Made by a program: the position numbers and the translations under genes. The notes below the pieces were generated by a model. It saw only the letters and a program-made list of their open reading frames with translations. It was not told the origin of the DNA and made no database searches. From the NCBI GenBank assembly GCA_947494695.1, contig CANLWB010000005.1:310001-374000 (forward strand): a stretch of DNA of 64,000 nucleotides. The letters are read 5' to 3'. The stretch is from an uncultured Flavobacteriaceae bacterium. Lineage in GTDB: Bacteria; Bacteroidota; Bacteroidia; Flavobacteriales; Flavobacteriaceae. Below, in pieces: positions 28,936-38,501 of this stretch. Position 1 is the stretch's first letter. Each line of letters opens with the position of its first letter.

Positions 28936-30872
28936 TACACAATTACTTCGCTTATTTCTCTCAAAAATATGCCTCAAAATGGTTGGTTTTAGCCATAGAT
29001 CTAGCTATCGTTTTGTCGACATTTTTTATAGCATATGTAATTAGATTTAATTTCACATTGAACTTTGATTTAAAGCAGTTTTTAGTTCAGCTACCATTCC
29101 TTGCAGTGGTTGCCGCAGCTAGTTTTTTACTTATAGGGTCATTTAAAAGTGTTATTAGACATACAGGATTCGCAGATGTTGTAAACTTGTTTAAATCTAT
29201 TACGTTAATGTCGCTAACCTGTATTGTTACAGTAGCATTAAATAGAACATTTCAAATAGTACCGGAATTCACAATACCACTGTCGATTGTTGTCATGCAT
29301 GCGTTATTGAGCTTTGTGGTACTAAGTGCCAGCAGATTGTTTTTTAAGATGTCTTACAAATACCTTAAATGTAAGTTAATGGCATCTAAAAGAGTTCTAA
29401 TTTACGGTGCAGGAGATTCTGGAATTGTAACTTATAATGCCTTAATAAGTAATGTTAACACTAGCTTTCAGGTTGTTGGTTTTATCGATGACAACCAGAA
29501 AAAGAAAGGAAAATCCATCAATGGTATTTCAATCTTTTCAAGAGAGCGAATAGATAACACGTATGTAGAATCTAATCAAATAGATGAGCTAATCATTGCT
29601 TCAAAAAATATTCAAAAAGAAGATTTGATGGATTTGATGAATCTTGATATAAAGATCACCAAAATTCCACCAATTGAAGATTGGATTAATGGAGAATTGA
29701 ATGTTAAACAAATTAAACAAGTTCAAATTGAAGATTTATTAGGAAGACCTCCTATTAAGATTAACAACCCGAATTTAATTAATGAGTTTACTGGTGAAAC
29801 TATTATTGTGACTGGAGCTGCAGGGTCTATAGGGAGTGAGTTGGTTAAACAACTTTCTAATTTCGATGTTAAGGAATTAATTTTAGTGGACCAGGCAGAA
29901 TCAGCTCTTTATGATGTACAGCAGGAACTAAAACAAAACGGCAAACATAATTTTACAGCGATTGTTGCAGATATTCGTGACGGTTTAAGGATAGATACTA
30001 TTTTTCAAAATCACAAGCCTACCATGGTATTCCATGCAGCAGCCTACAAGCATGTTCCTTTAATGGAAAAGTCACCCTATGAAGCGATTAAGATTAATGT
30101 TAACGGAACAAAACTTTTAGCTGATACGGCATCCAGATATAATGTAAAGAAATTCGTTTTCGTTTCCACAGATAAAGCTGTAAACCCAACAAGTGTGATG
30201 GGAGCAACGAAACGAATGGCAGAAATGTACATTAGCTGCCTTCAAAAAGAAAGTAAAACTAAATTCATCACTACTCGATTTGGTAATGTATTAGGATCTA
30301 ACGGTTCTGTAATACCATTATTCAAAAGGCAAATAGAAAAAGGAGGTCCATTAACTTTAACGGATAGGGAAATTACGAGATACTTTATGACGATTCCTGA
30401 AGCTTCTCAACTTGTATTAGAAGCCGGAACCATGGGTAAAGGTGGTGAAATTTTTATATTCGATATGGGTGAGTCTGTTAAAATCTATGATCTCGCAAAG
30501 AATATGATTAAACTCTCTGGTTTAAGATTTCCTCAAGATATTGACATTAAAATAACTGGTTTAAGGCCTGGTGAAAAATTATATGAAGAACTTTTAGCCA
30601 ACGGTGAAAATACGCTGTCCACTTATCATAAGAAAATAATGATAAGTAAAACAAGAGAGCTAGATTATGCTAAAATCAAAGGTCAAATAGAGGAATTATG
30701 CATTACTAATCGTTTTCAAAATAATAATATTGTTATGAAAATGAAACAACTTATACCAGAATACAAATCGAATAATTCTGATTATGAGCGATTTGATAAA
30801 AGAGTTCAGATCTATAAAAAGGTGAAAAGTATATCACACACGAAAAAGGATAAAAATTACGGTAACTTATAA
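28932..30872 (+). CDS. Membrane NDP-sugar 4,6-dehydratase (PglF/WbpM/CapD-like)
   Basis: 4 N-terminal TM helices; GETIIVTGAAGSIGSELVKQL; AAYKHVPLMEKSPYEAIKINVNGT; STDKAVNPTSVMGATKRMAEMY. Confidence 0.95.
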   Translation: MIHNYFAYFSQKYASKWLVLAIDLAIVLSTFFIAYVIRFNFTLNFDLKQFLVQLPFLAVVAAASFLLIGSFKSVIRHTGFADVVNLFKSITLMSLTCIVTVALNRTFQIVPEFTIPLSIVVMHALLSFVVLSASRLFFKMSYKYLKCKLMASKRVLIYGAGDSGIVTYNALISNVNTSFQVVGFIDDNQKKKGKSINGISIFSRERIDNTYVESNQIDELIIASKNIQKEDLMDLMNLDIKITKIPPIEDWINGELNVKQIKQVQIEDLLGRPPIKINNPNLINEFTGETIIVTGAAGSIGSELVKQLSNFDVKELILVDQAESALYDVQQELKQNGKHNFTAIVADIRDGLRIDTIFQNHKPTMVFHAAAYKHVPLMEKSPYEAIKINVNGTKLLADTASRYNVKKFVFVSTDKAVNPTSVMGATKRMAEMYISCLQKESKTKFITTRFGNVLGSNGSVIPLFKRQIEKGGPLTLTDREITRYFMTIPEASQLVLEAGTMGKGGEIFIFDMGESVKIYDLAKNMIKLSGLRFPQDIDIKITGLRPGEKLYEELLANGENTLSTYHKKIMISKTRELDYAKIKGQIEELCITNRFQNNNIVMKMKQLIPEYKSNNSDYERFDKRVQIYKKVKSISHTKKDKNYGNL

Positions 30873-30914
30873 TTTATTATATTACTTCCCCAATAAAATA
30901 ATATATATATAAAT

Positions 30915-31691
30915 ATGAACATATTTCTTACTAGATGTAAGCTGCTATTATTTTGTATAGTATCAAGTTTGATTTTAAACTCGTGCGGCTCTTCCAAAAA
31001 GGATGTCGTTTACTTTCAAAATGCAAAGAGTTTTGAGACCATTGTGGACACAGAAACTTTTAAGGCTAAACTGAAAATAGGAGATATTGTAAGTATTTAT
31101 GTGTCTACGTTAGATCCCACTGTTACGCAACCTTATAACTTAATTAGAACAACAGGAGCGCAAGGTGAATTAGTAGATTATTTAATTGATATCGACGGAA
31201 ATATTGATTATCCTGTGTTAGGTAAAATCAAATTATTAGGGCTCACAGTAGAAGAAGCCAAAGCATTGTTTAAGAAAAAATTTGCTGAAGGTCAACTATT
31301 AAAAGATCCAGTAGTCATTTTGCGCGTGCTTAATTTTAGAGTTACTGTAGCCGGTGAGGTTCGAAATCCAGGCGTTTACCCTGTTTCTGGAGAAAGAGTC
31401 TCTATTTTAGAAGCCCTCGGAAGGGCTGGAGACTTAACCATTAAAGGTCGAAGAGATAACATTCTAGTCGTTAGAGACTTTAACGGCACAAAAACGTACA
31501 CCAGAATTGATTTAACAAATAAGGAAGTTTTTAATTCTCCTGTTTATTATTTGACTCAAAATGATTATGTTTATGTTGAACCAAACAAATCAGCAATAAG
31601 TGGTGCCTCTGGTGATGCTAGAGTTGGAACAATAATTACAATTACATCATTTCTTATTACTACCGCACTCTTATTAATTACTAGAAATTAG
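30915..31691 (+). CDS. wza: Polysaccharide export outer-membrane lipoprotein (Wza-like)
   Basis: LILNSCGSSKKDVVYFQNAKSFE lipobox; LKIGDIVSIYVSTLDP; VAGEVRNPGVYPVSGERVSILEAL SLBB. Confidence 0.95.
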   Translation: MNIFLTRCKLLLFCIVSSLILNSCGSSKKDVVYFQNAKSFETIVDTETFKAKLKIGDIVSIYVSTLDPTVTQPYNLIRTTGAQGELVDYLIDIDGNIDYPVLGKIKLLGLTVEEAKALFKKKFAEGQLLKDPVVILRVLNFRVTVAGEVRNPGVYPVSGERVSILEALGRAGDLTIKGRRDNILVVRDFNGTKTYTRIDLTNKEVFNSPVYYLTQNDYVYVEPNKSAISGASGDARVGTIITITSFLITTALLLITRN

Positions 31692-31711
31692 ACAATATAA
31701 CCAAAACTTCA

Positions 31712-34084
31712 GTGGACAATAAAAATTCATCTAACCCTTCAAACGATTTTAATCTTAAGAAAACGCTTTCTCTTTATTTTAGACAATGGAAGTGGTTCGT
31801 TATTAGTTGTATGCTGTGTTTTGGGGTAGCCTTCTTAATCTTAAGATATAGCACGCCTCAATATTTGGCAGTTGCTAAAGTTATGCTGTTAGATGATAAG
31901 GAAGCGTCTTCTGCAGGAGCATTGAAGGACTTGTCTATTTTCTCCGAAAAAGAAGATGCTATGGTCGAGGACGAAGTTCAAGTTATTCGATCAAGGAGTT
32001 TTCTAAGGAATATTGTTAAAAGATTAAATTTAAACGTCAAATATTTTGTTAAAGGAAGAGTTAATGAATTCGAACTTTATAAAAAATCTCCAATTGTTAT
32101 AAACTTTATTGAATCCGATTCTATTATTTATAATACGAGTTTTAATTTTTATGCTGAAATTCTTTCCACAACAGATTTTAACTTTAGAATTAAGGAAGAT
32201 GACGCACCTAAAAAATATACTTTCGGTGAAACGATTCCTACTCATTTCGGAGGTATTATAATAACACCAAAGAGTGAAAAAATTGAAAGCTATATAGGGA
32301 ATAATATTAGAGCGAAAATAACACCTCTTGAGTCTCTGGCAGAAGCTTTGAAAACAAGGATCATGATAAACCCAACGGGTAAGTCATCTAAAGTTGTTGA
32401 AATTAGTATAACAGATCCTGTTATTAGGAAAGCTAAAGATATTGTAAACACCTTAATTGATGAGTATAATGTTTCTTCAATACAGAAGAAAAACGAAATA
32501 TCAAAAAACACAGCCGATTTCATCAATGAACGTGTTGAACTCATAGCATCAGATTTGGTTAATGTTGATGACAGTATTGTTAAATTTAAAACTGGAAATA
32601 AAATAACGGATGTTGCATCTGAAGCTGGGCAATTTTTAAACTCAAGTGTATTAAATGAGCAGCAGTTGGATGCATCAAGAATGCAGTTGAATCAATTAAA
32701 TTACATGGAGGAATCATTAGGAGATGATTCTGGAAAATACGGGAGTATTCCGTCTAATTTAGGTCTTGGAGATCCTGCCATAAGTCAGCTTTCAACCAGA
32801 TATAATGAATTACTGGAAAGAAGAAGAACGCTTTTAAAAAGTGCAGGTGAGCAAAATCCTATTGTCGTGGAATTAGACCAGACTTTAAATGGTGTTCGAC
32901 AAAATCTTCAACAAAGTATTAATAACTCGAGTAAATCGCTAAGGATTCAGATCGGTAGTCTGGAAGGCCAGTCCAAAAGAATCAATTCAAAAATTTTCTC
33001 TGTCCCAGGGCAAGAACGCAGATTACGAGCTATTGAAAGAAAACAGGGCATAAAAGAATCTTTATATTTATACTTATTGGAAAAAAGGGAAGAGGCAACA
33101 ATATCGTTAACAGCAACTTCTCCTAATGCCAAAATAATCGATGAGGCGTATAATAGTAAAGGAGGTCCTGTATCTCCTAATAAACCTATGACGTACATTT
33201 CGGCCATACTTTTAGGATTAATAATTCCTTTTTCTGTGATCTATCTGAAAGACATATTAGATACAAAAATTCACAATAAAGAAGACCTGGAAAAAGAAAT
33301 TAGAAACATTACTGTTCTTGGAGAAATCCCTCGTATTAAAAGAGGTGGTAATACCTTAGTAGAACTCAACGACAGATCTATTTTATCTGAATCTTTTAGA
33401 ATTATTAGAACCAATTTTGATTATATTAAACGGGGCAGAGATGTTAAAAATTACGATAATGTTATTTTTGTAACGTCTACCATTAACGGAGAAGGTAAAT
33501 CTTTCTTTAGTTTAAACATGGCACTCACTCTGGCCAATACAGGTAAGCGTGTGCTATTACTTGGTGCAGATATTAGAAACCCTCAAATTTATTCTGCGAT
33601 TAATGACAAAAAAGATAATTTGGTTTCAAAAATTGGACTTACCAAGTTTTTAGCTGATAAATCGGTAATACTTGGTGAAGCTATTGATAACTATAACATT
33701 AATGGTATAAGTATAGATATTCTTCTTTCAGGTAAGGTACCACCAAACCCTGCAGAATTATTAATGACTAATAGGATAAAAGATCTTTTCAATTCTGTAT
33801 CTGAGCAATATGACTATGTTATTGTAGATACAGCACCATCCATGCTCGTAACAGACACCTTACTAATTAGTGAGTACGCCGGACATACCATCTATCTAAC
33901 AAGAGCCGATTATACAGAAAAGCGTATCCTTAATTTTGCTAAAGAATTACATGCAGAAAAGAAACTTAATGGCATGATGTTAGTTGTTAATGACGTGAAT
34001 CAATCTAATTTTGGATATGGAGCCAAATATGGGTATTATGGTGCTCCTGAAAAGAAAAGACTTTTCAAAAGAAAAAGAGCTTAA
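31712..34084 (+). CDS. wzc: Polysaccharide biosynthesis tyrosine autokinase (Wzc-like)
   Basis: Wzz domain plus TSTINGEGKSFFSLNMALTLANTGKRVLLLGADIRNPQ Walker A; Tyr cluster YGAKYGYYG at C-terminus; GTG start. Confidence 0.95.
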   Translation: MDNKNSSNPSNDFNLKKTLSLYFRQWKWFVISCMLCFGVAFLILRYSTPQYLAVAKVMLLDDKEASSAGALKDLSIFSEKEDAMVEDEVQVIRSRSFLRNIVKRLNLNVKYFVKGRVNEFELYKKSPIVINFIESDSIIYNTSFNFYAEILSTTDFNFRIKEDDAPKKYTFGETIPTHFGGIIITPKSEKIESYIGNNIRAKITPLESLAEALKTRIMINPTGKSSKVVEISITDPVIRKAKDIVNTLIDEYNVSSIQKKNEISKNTADFINERVELIASDLVNVDDSIVKFKTGNKITDVASEAGQFLNSSVLNEQQLDASRMQLNQLNYMEESLGDDSGKYGSIPSNLGLGDPAISQLSTRYNELLERRRTLLKSAGEQNPIVVELDQTLNGVRQNLQQSINNSSKSLRIQIGSLEGQSKRINSKIFSVPGQERRLRAIERKQGIKESLYLYLLEKREEATISLTATSPNAKIIDEAYNSKGGPVSPNKPMTYISAILLGLIIPFSVIYLKDILDTKIHNKEDLEKEIRNITVLGEIPRIKRGGNTLVELNDRSILSESFRIIRTNFDYIKRGRDVKNYDNVIFVTSTINGEGKSFFSLNMALTLANTGKRVLLLGADIRNPQIYSAINDKKDNLVSKIGLTKFLADKSVILGEAIDNYNINGISIDILLSGKVPPNPAELLMTNRIKDLFNSVSEQYDYVIVDTAPSMLVTDTLLISEYAGHTIYLTRADYTEKRILNFAKELHAEKKLNGMMLVVNDVNQSNFGYGAKYGYYGAPEKKRLFKRKRA

Positions 34085-34827
34085 GTTACCGAAAATGTTG
34101 TATTCGTTTTTTCAATTATTCCCTGTAGATTTTTTACCAAATTTTTGTTCAATCTTAGGTTAGACAACTTGTGTATATGATTTTCGTTATGCACATCTGT
34201 TCCCACAAAATCAATATAATTTTTATCTAGTAAATAAGCTGTTGTTTTTTCAACGCGTCTTCCGTAGTGATCTCCTAATGACAACAAATTAAGTTGAAAT
34301 AAGCAGCCTAAAGTCTTTAATTGCTTGTAGTATCCCAGATTATTATGATAAAATGAATAGCGCTCTGGGTGCGCCAAAACAGGAATAAACCCCTGAGATT
34401 TAATTTTGAATAAAATAGCCTCTAAGTTAATAGGGGGTTGAAAATAAGACATTTCAATTAATACATAATTCTTTTTCAATGTAAAAAGATCCTTGTTTTC
34501 TAAAAGGCTTTCAAAATGACTGTCCAACATATACTCAGCTGCAGGGTTTAATGTAATATCGCTTTGTAATTTTGAATCTAAATTCTCCAATAAAACCTGA
34601 TAAGCTTCGCCAATAGTCTCTTCTGTATTTGGATAAAAATCCTGCATGACATGTGGTGTTGGGATAAATTGAGACACCCCTAATACTTTCATTTTTTCTA
34701 TTAAAGACAACGCCTCTTTTACGCATTTTGCTCCATCATCAATACCAGGAAGTACATGATTATGAATATCTACAAAATCCTCCAGGAGGTCCTTTAAAAA
34801 TAGTTTCTTGGAAAAAAATTGTAACAT
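34081..34827 (-). CDS. PHP-family protein-tyrosine phosphatase (CpsB/CapC/YwqE-like)
   Basis: FVDIHNHVLPGIDDGAK; PTPHVMQDFYPN; VLAHPERYSFY; FVGTDVHNENH. Confidence 0.9.
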   Translation of the reverse strand: MLQFFSKKLFLKDLLEDFVDIHNHVLPGIDDGAKCVKEALSLIEKMKVLGVSQFIPTPHVMQDFYPNTEETIGEAYQVLLENLDSKLQSDITLNPAAEYMLDSHFESLLENKDLFTLKKNYVLIEMSYFQPPINLEAILFKIKSQGFIPVLAHPERYSFYHNNLGYYKQLKTLGCLFQLNLLSLGDHYGRRVEKTTAYLLDKNYIDFVGTDVHNENHIHKLSNLRLNKNLVKNLQGIIEKTNTTFSVT

Positions 34828-34849
34828 TTAAAAAAGTCGTATTTAACTG

Positions 34850-35917
34850 CTAGTTGTCATAAAAATGAAAGGCATCTATAATTATGCTATCATCGACCAA
34901 ACAATCAATCTTTGGTGTTCCAATGGCTTCCAAAAGCACAAAATTGATATTGCCATGATTATTCTTTTTATCGTATTTAAGCAATTCAATAATATCAGGA
35001 TAATCGTCTTCAGTAATTGTAACTTTACCGTAGTAGTTCAAAAACAAATCTTTTATGTCTTTAGTTGTTTGTTCTGGAAATCCGGTAAGTTCTGTGGAAA
35101 TATAGCATGCTAAAATCATACCCACAATGATGGCTTCACCATGAAGTAGCGTTGTTTTATCAGAATGACTTAAGAAATAAGATTCTATTGCATGTCCAAG
35201 TGTATGACCAAAATTAAGTGTTTTACGAATACCATCTTCATAAGGGTCGTTTTCGACTACACTCTTTTTTATTTGTACCGATTCATGTATTAAAACATCA
35301 AGGTCATCTAAAGTTAATTTAGATAAATCCTTAAACTTATTCCAATAAAGTTCGTCACTAATCAAACCATGCTTCAACATTTCTGCTAAACCAGATCGCA
35401 TTTGATTTTGTGCGAGAGTAGTTAAATATTTTGTGTCTATCAATACCAAATCTGGATCACTAATCACTCCAATTTGGTTTTTTAAGTGGCCTAGATCCAC
35501 CCCAGTCTTTCCTCCAACAGAGGCATCTACCATAGAAAGTAATGTGGTTGGTACATTAATGTAAGTAATACCTCTTTTAAATGTGCAAGCCACAAAACCA
35601 CCTAAATCGGTAATCACACCACCACCAATATTGATCATAAGACTCTTTCTATCGGCATCTAAATCAGACAGTGTATTCCAAACCCCTACACAGGTATCTA
35701 TGGTTTTATTAATTTCACCAGATTCAATTTCAATGATTTCAATAGTAATATTGGTTTCAAGCCTTTCTAAAAAATATGGCAAACAATGCTGATGCGTATT
35801 TTCATCTACCAAAATAAAAATCTTTGAAAAATTACGCAATTTAATATGCTCGTTTAACGGTTTGTAACAGGCATCATTAAAGTGAATTGTGCAATTTTTT
35901 GTGGTAATAGAATCCAT
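34850..35917 (-). CDS. aroB: 3-dehydroquinate synthase
   Basis: MINIGGGVITDLGGFVACTFKRGITYINVPTTLLSMVDASVGGKTGVD; LNFGHTLGHAIES. Confidence 0.97.
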   Translation of the reverse strand: MDSITTKNCTIHFNDACYKPLNEHIKLRNFSKIFILVDENTHQHCLPYFLERLETNITIEIIEIESGEINKTIDTCVGVWNTLSDLDADRKSLMINIGGGVITDLGGFVACTFKRGITYINVPTTLLSMVDASVGGKTGVDLGHLKNQIGVISDPDLVLIDTKYLTTLAQNQMRSGLAEMLKHGLISDELYWNKFKDLSKLTLDDLDVLIHESVQIKKSVVENDPYEDGIRKTLNFGHTLGHAIESYFLSHSDKTTLLHGEAIIVGMILACYISTELTGFPEQTTKDIKDLFLNYYGKVTITEDDYPDIIELLKYDKKNNHGNINFVLLEAIGTPKIDCLVDDSIIIDAFHFYDN

Positions 35918-35961
35918 GAAATCGTCGTTGTTTTAAAGTTGGTGAAATTAAGGAGAATTTA

Positions 35962-36002
35962 TATAAAATGATAGTAATTAGGGTATAAAATGATCGTAAT
36001 TA
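35962..36002. repeat. Tandem 19-mer, 22-bp period, in the aroB/proDH divergent intergenic region
   Basis: TATAAAATGATAGTAATTA then TATAAAATGATCGTAATTA (one mismatch) separated by GGG. Confidence 0.7.
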
Positions 36003-36027
36003 ATATAAAAGAATAATACGAGATAAT

Positions 36028-36035
36028 TATATTTG
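36028..36035 (+). promoter_or_regulatory. Candidate -7 box TATATTTG for proline dehydrogenase
   Basis: TATATTTG overlaps the TTG that the ORF track uses as start; ATG at about 36051. Confidence 0.45.
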
Positions 36036-37226
36036 CAAAAATTTTTCTACATGACGACTAACCAAATATTTGATAATACCGAAGTTGCATTTTCTTTAAA
36101 AAATGATTCTGAATTAGAACGCGCTTATTTTTTGTTTAAAATGATCTCTTATGAGCCATTGGTTAAGATTGGTACAGCGGCAACGAATTTTGCCATAAGA
36201 GCTAATTTGCCCATAGAAGGGCTTATCAGATCGACCGTTTTCGATCATTTTTGTGGGGGTGTTAATGAGGCAGATTGTTTACCAGTTATTGACAAAATGT
36301 TCGATAAAGGGGTGAGTTCGGTTTTGGACTACTCTGTAGAAGGTAAAGAAAATGAAAAAGAGTTTGACTCAGCCATGAATACGATACTGGGAATTATTGA
36401 TTTTGCAAAAGATAAAGACGCGATGCCTATTGCTGTATTTAAACCAACTGGTTTCGGACGGTTAGGTTTGTATGAGAAAGTAGGGAAGGAGGCTGTTTTA
36501 ACCGAAGAAGAGCAAGCCGAATGGGCTAAGGTTGTAAACCGATTCGATACGGTTTGTAAAAAAGCCAAAGACAATGATATAGAAGTGCTAATTGATGCCG
36601 AAGAGAGTTGGATGCAAGATGCCGCGGATACATTGGTTACTACAATGATGCAAAAATACAATACCGAAAAAGCTATTGTATTTAATACACTTCAAATGTA
36701 TCGTCATGATCGCTTAGCTTTCTTAAAGGAAGAATATAACAAGGCTAAGGCTGGTAATTACTACCTGGGTTACAAGCTTGTTCGAGGCGCCTATATGGAA
36801 AAAGAGAATGAAAAAGCCGAAGAACAGGGATATACGTCTCCAATTTGTATAAACAAAGCCGCAACGGATATCAATTTTGATGAAGGACTTAAGTACATTA
36901 TCGAGAACTTAGAGCGTATTGCCTTATTTGCTGGGACTCATAATGAAGAAAGTTCATATCTGTTAATGCAACTCATGGTAGAGAAAGGCTTGAAAAATAA
37001 TGACCAGCGTATCTGGTTTGGTCAGTTATACGGAATGAGTGACCATATTAGCTATAATCTCGCAAATAAAGGCTATAATGTTGCTAAATATATGCCATTC
37101 GGCCCCGTAAAAGATGTCATGCCTTATTTAATTAGAAGGGCAGAGGAGAACACTTCCGTTGCCGGACAAACAGGAAGAGAGCTAGCGCTTATAACAAAAG
37201 AAAAGAAACGCAGAAAGACTTTGTAA
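36033..37226 (+). CDS. Proline dehydrogenase; likely true start ATG at 36051
   Basis: VFKPTGFGRLGLYEK; VLIDAEESWMQDAADTL; YYLGYKLVRGAYMEKE; GTHNEESSYLL; FGQLYGMSDHISYNLA. Confidence 0.95.
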   Translation: MQKFFYMTTNQIFDNTEVAFSLKNDSELERAYFLFKMISYEPLVKIGTAATNFAIRANLPIEGLIRSTVFDHFCGGVNEADCLPVIDKMFDKGVSSVLDYSVEGKENEKEFDSAMNTILGIIDFAKDKDAMPIAVFKPTGFGRLGLYEKVGKEAVLTEEEQAEWAKVVNRFDTVCKKAKDNDIEVLIDAEESWMQDAADTLVTTMMQKYNTEKAIVFNTLQMYRHDRLAFLKEEYNKAKAGNYYLGYKLVRGAYMEKENEKAEEQGYTSPICINKAATDINFDEGLKYIIENLERIALFAGTHNEESSYLLMQLMVEKGLKNNDQRIWFGQLYGMSDHISYNLANKGYNVAKYMPFGPVKDVMPYLIRRAEENTSVAGQTGRELALITKEKKRRKTL

Positions 37227-38291
37227 TTAAATATACTGTTCTAAAACAGATTTAATCTCAGAACTGGACATTTCTGGTGTGATTAACTCCAAACTTTTGA
37301 AGTTGATATTTTTAATCTCGTCATTACGATTTGATTTAACCATTAAGATATTTTCATTCTCAGTTGGAACCAATGTTTCTTGTATAGATACCATATCCTC
37401 ATGGAGTTTCTCTCCAGGTCGTATCCCTGTAAACTTTATTTCAACATGTTTATTAACCCTCTTATAAAGAGCGACCAGTCGTTTCGCTAAATCCATTATT
37501 TTGATGGGTTCTCCCATATTAAAAGTAAACATATTGCTTTTATCATGATGAGATAATGCAATCTCCAGAATTAAAGAACATGCTGTACTTTTACTAATAA
37601 AATAGCGTGATATATTCATATCTGTAACCGTAAGGGGGCTATTGGCCTCAATCTGTTTCTTAAAAAGAGGTAAAACAGAACCATTAGAGCTCAAAATATT
37701 TCCAAAACGAGTCGTAATAAACCGGGTTCTACAGGTGTATGATAAAAGTGTTAGGTAATTTTCTGCCACACGTTTAGACATCCCCATAACGCTTATAGGT
37801 TTTACTGCCTTATCTGTTGAGATAAAAATAAATTTACTAACCTCATGCTTTACTGCTAAGTCGGCTAGTAGCTTAGTGCCCAAAATATTTAGTTCTATAG
37901 CTTTATGTGGGTGGTCTTCCATTAGAGGGACATGCTTATATGCCGCCGTATGAAAAACCAAAGTCGGCTTATATTTTTCAAAAAGATAGCGCAAAGGTTT
38001 TGGGTTTGTTATATCTAGTAAGTGAAAATTTATATGATTCGTATTTTCAAATTCTAATTCCTTTATAAGGTCGTATAGAGGGGATTCTGCAATATCAACA
38101 AGAACAAGCTCTTTATAACGACAATTAAGTAATTGTTTTGTGAGCTCACTTCCTACCGAACCTGCTGCTCCCGTAATTAAGATGACATCATTGGAAAAAT
38201 CGAAATGATTCATCAAGGGTTGCGGATTTTCTTCTGTTGGAAACAACCCGGAATCAATTAATAATTGGTCAATATAATTAGAATTCATCAT
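37227..38291 (-). CDS. Soluble CapD/PglF-like NDP-sugar dehydratase (no TM domain)
   Basis: NDVILITGAAGSVGSELTKQLL; AAYKHVPLMEDHPHKAIELNILGT; STDKAVKPISVMGMSKRVAENY. Confidence 0.92.
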   Translation of the reverse strand: MMNSNYIDQLLIDSGLFPTEENPQPLMNHFDFSNDVILITGAAGSVGSELTKQLLNCRYKELVLVDIAESPLYDLIKELEFENTNHINFHLLDITNPKPLRYLFEKYKPTLVFHTAAYKHVPLMEDHPHKAIELNILGTKLLADLAVKHEVSKFIFISTDKAVKPISVMGMSKRVAENYLTLLSYTCRTRFITTRFGNILSSNGSVLPLFKKQIEANSPLTVTDMNISRYFISKSTACSLILEIALSHHDKSNMFTFNMGEPIKIMDLAKRLVALYKRVNKHVEIKFTGIRPGEKLHEDMVSIQETLVPTENENILMVKSNRNDEIKNINFKSLELITPEMSSSEIKSVLEQYI

Positions 38292-38501
38292 TGATGTTTA
38301 GACTCATTTTACCTTGCGTGTACGGAGCTCATCATTTATGCAAAGTATGAATAATAAAGTGATAAGACAAATCTTCTCTTTATCTGCTAGGGTGTCCATC
38401 ATATATAGACAAATAGTGTATATGTCTTAATATTGAAAGCCTTTTTGTATTATAGGAAAAACTTAAAAGAAAAACATTATAACTTACTTTATTTTAAATC
38501 A

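Noticed and set aside
36329-36661. Minus-strand 110-aa ORF
   Set aside because: Antisense to proline dehydrogenase coding sequence.
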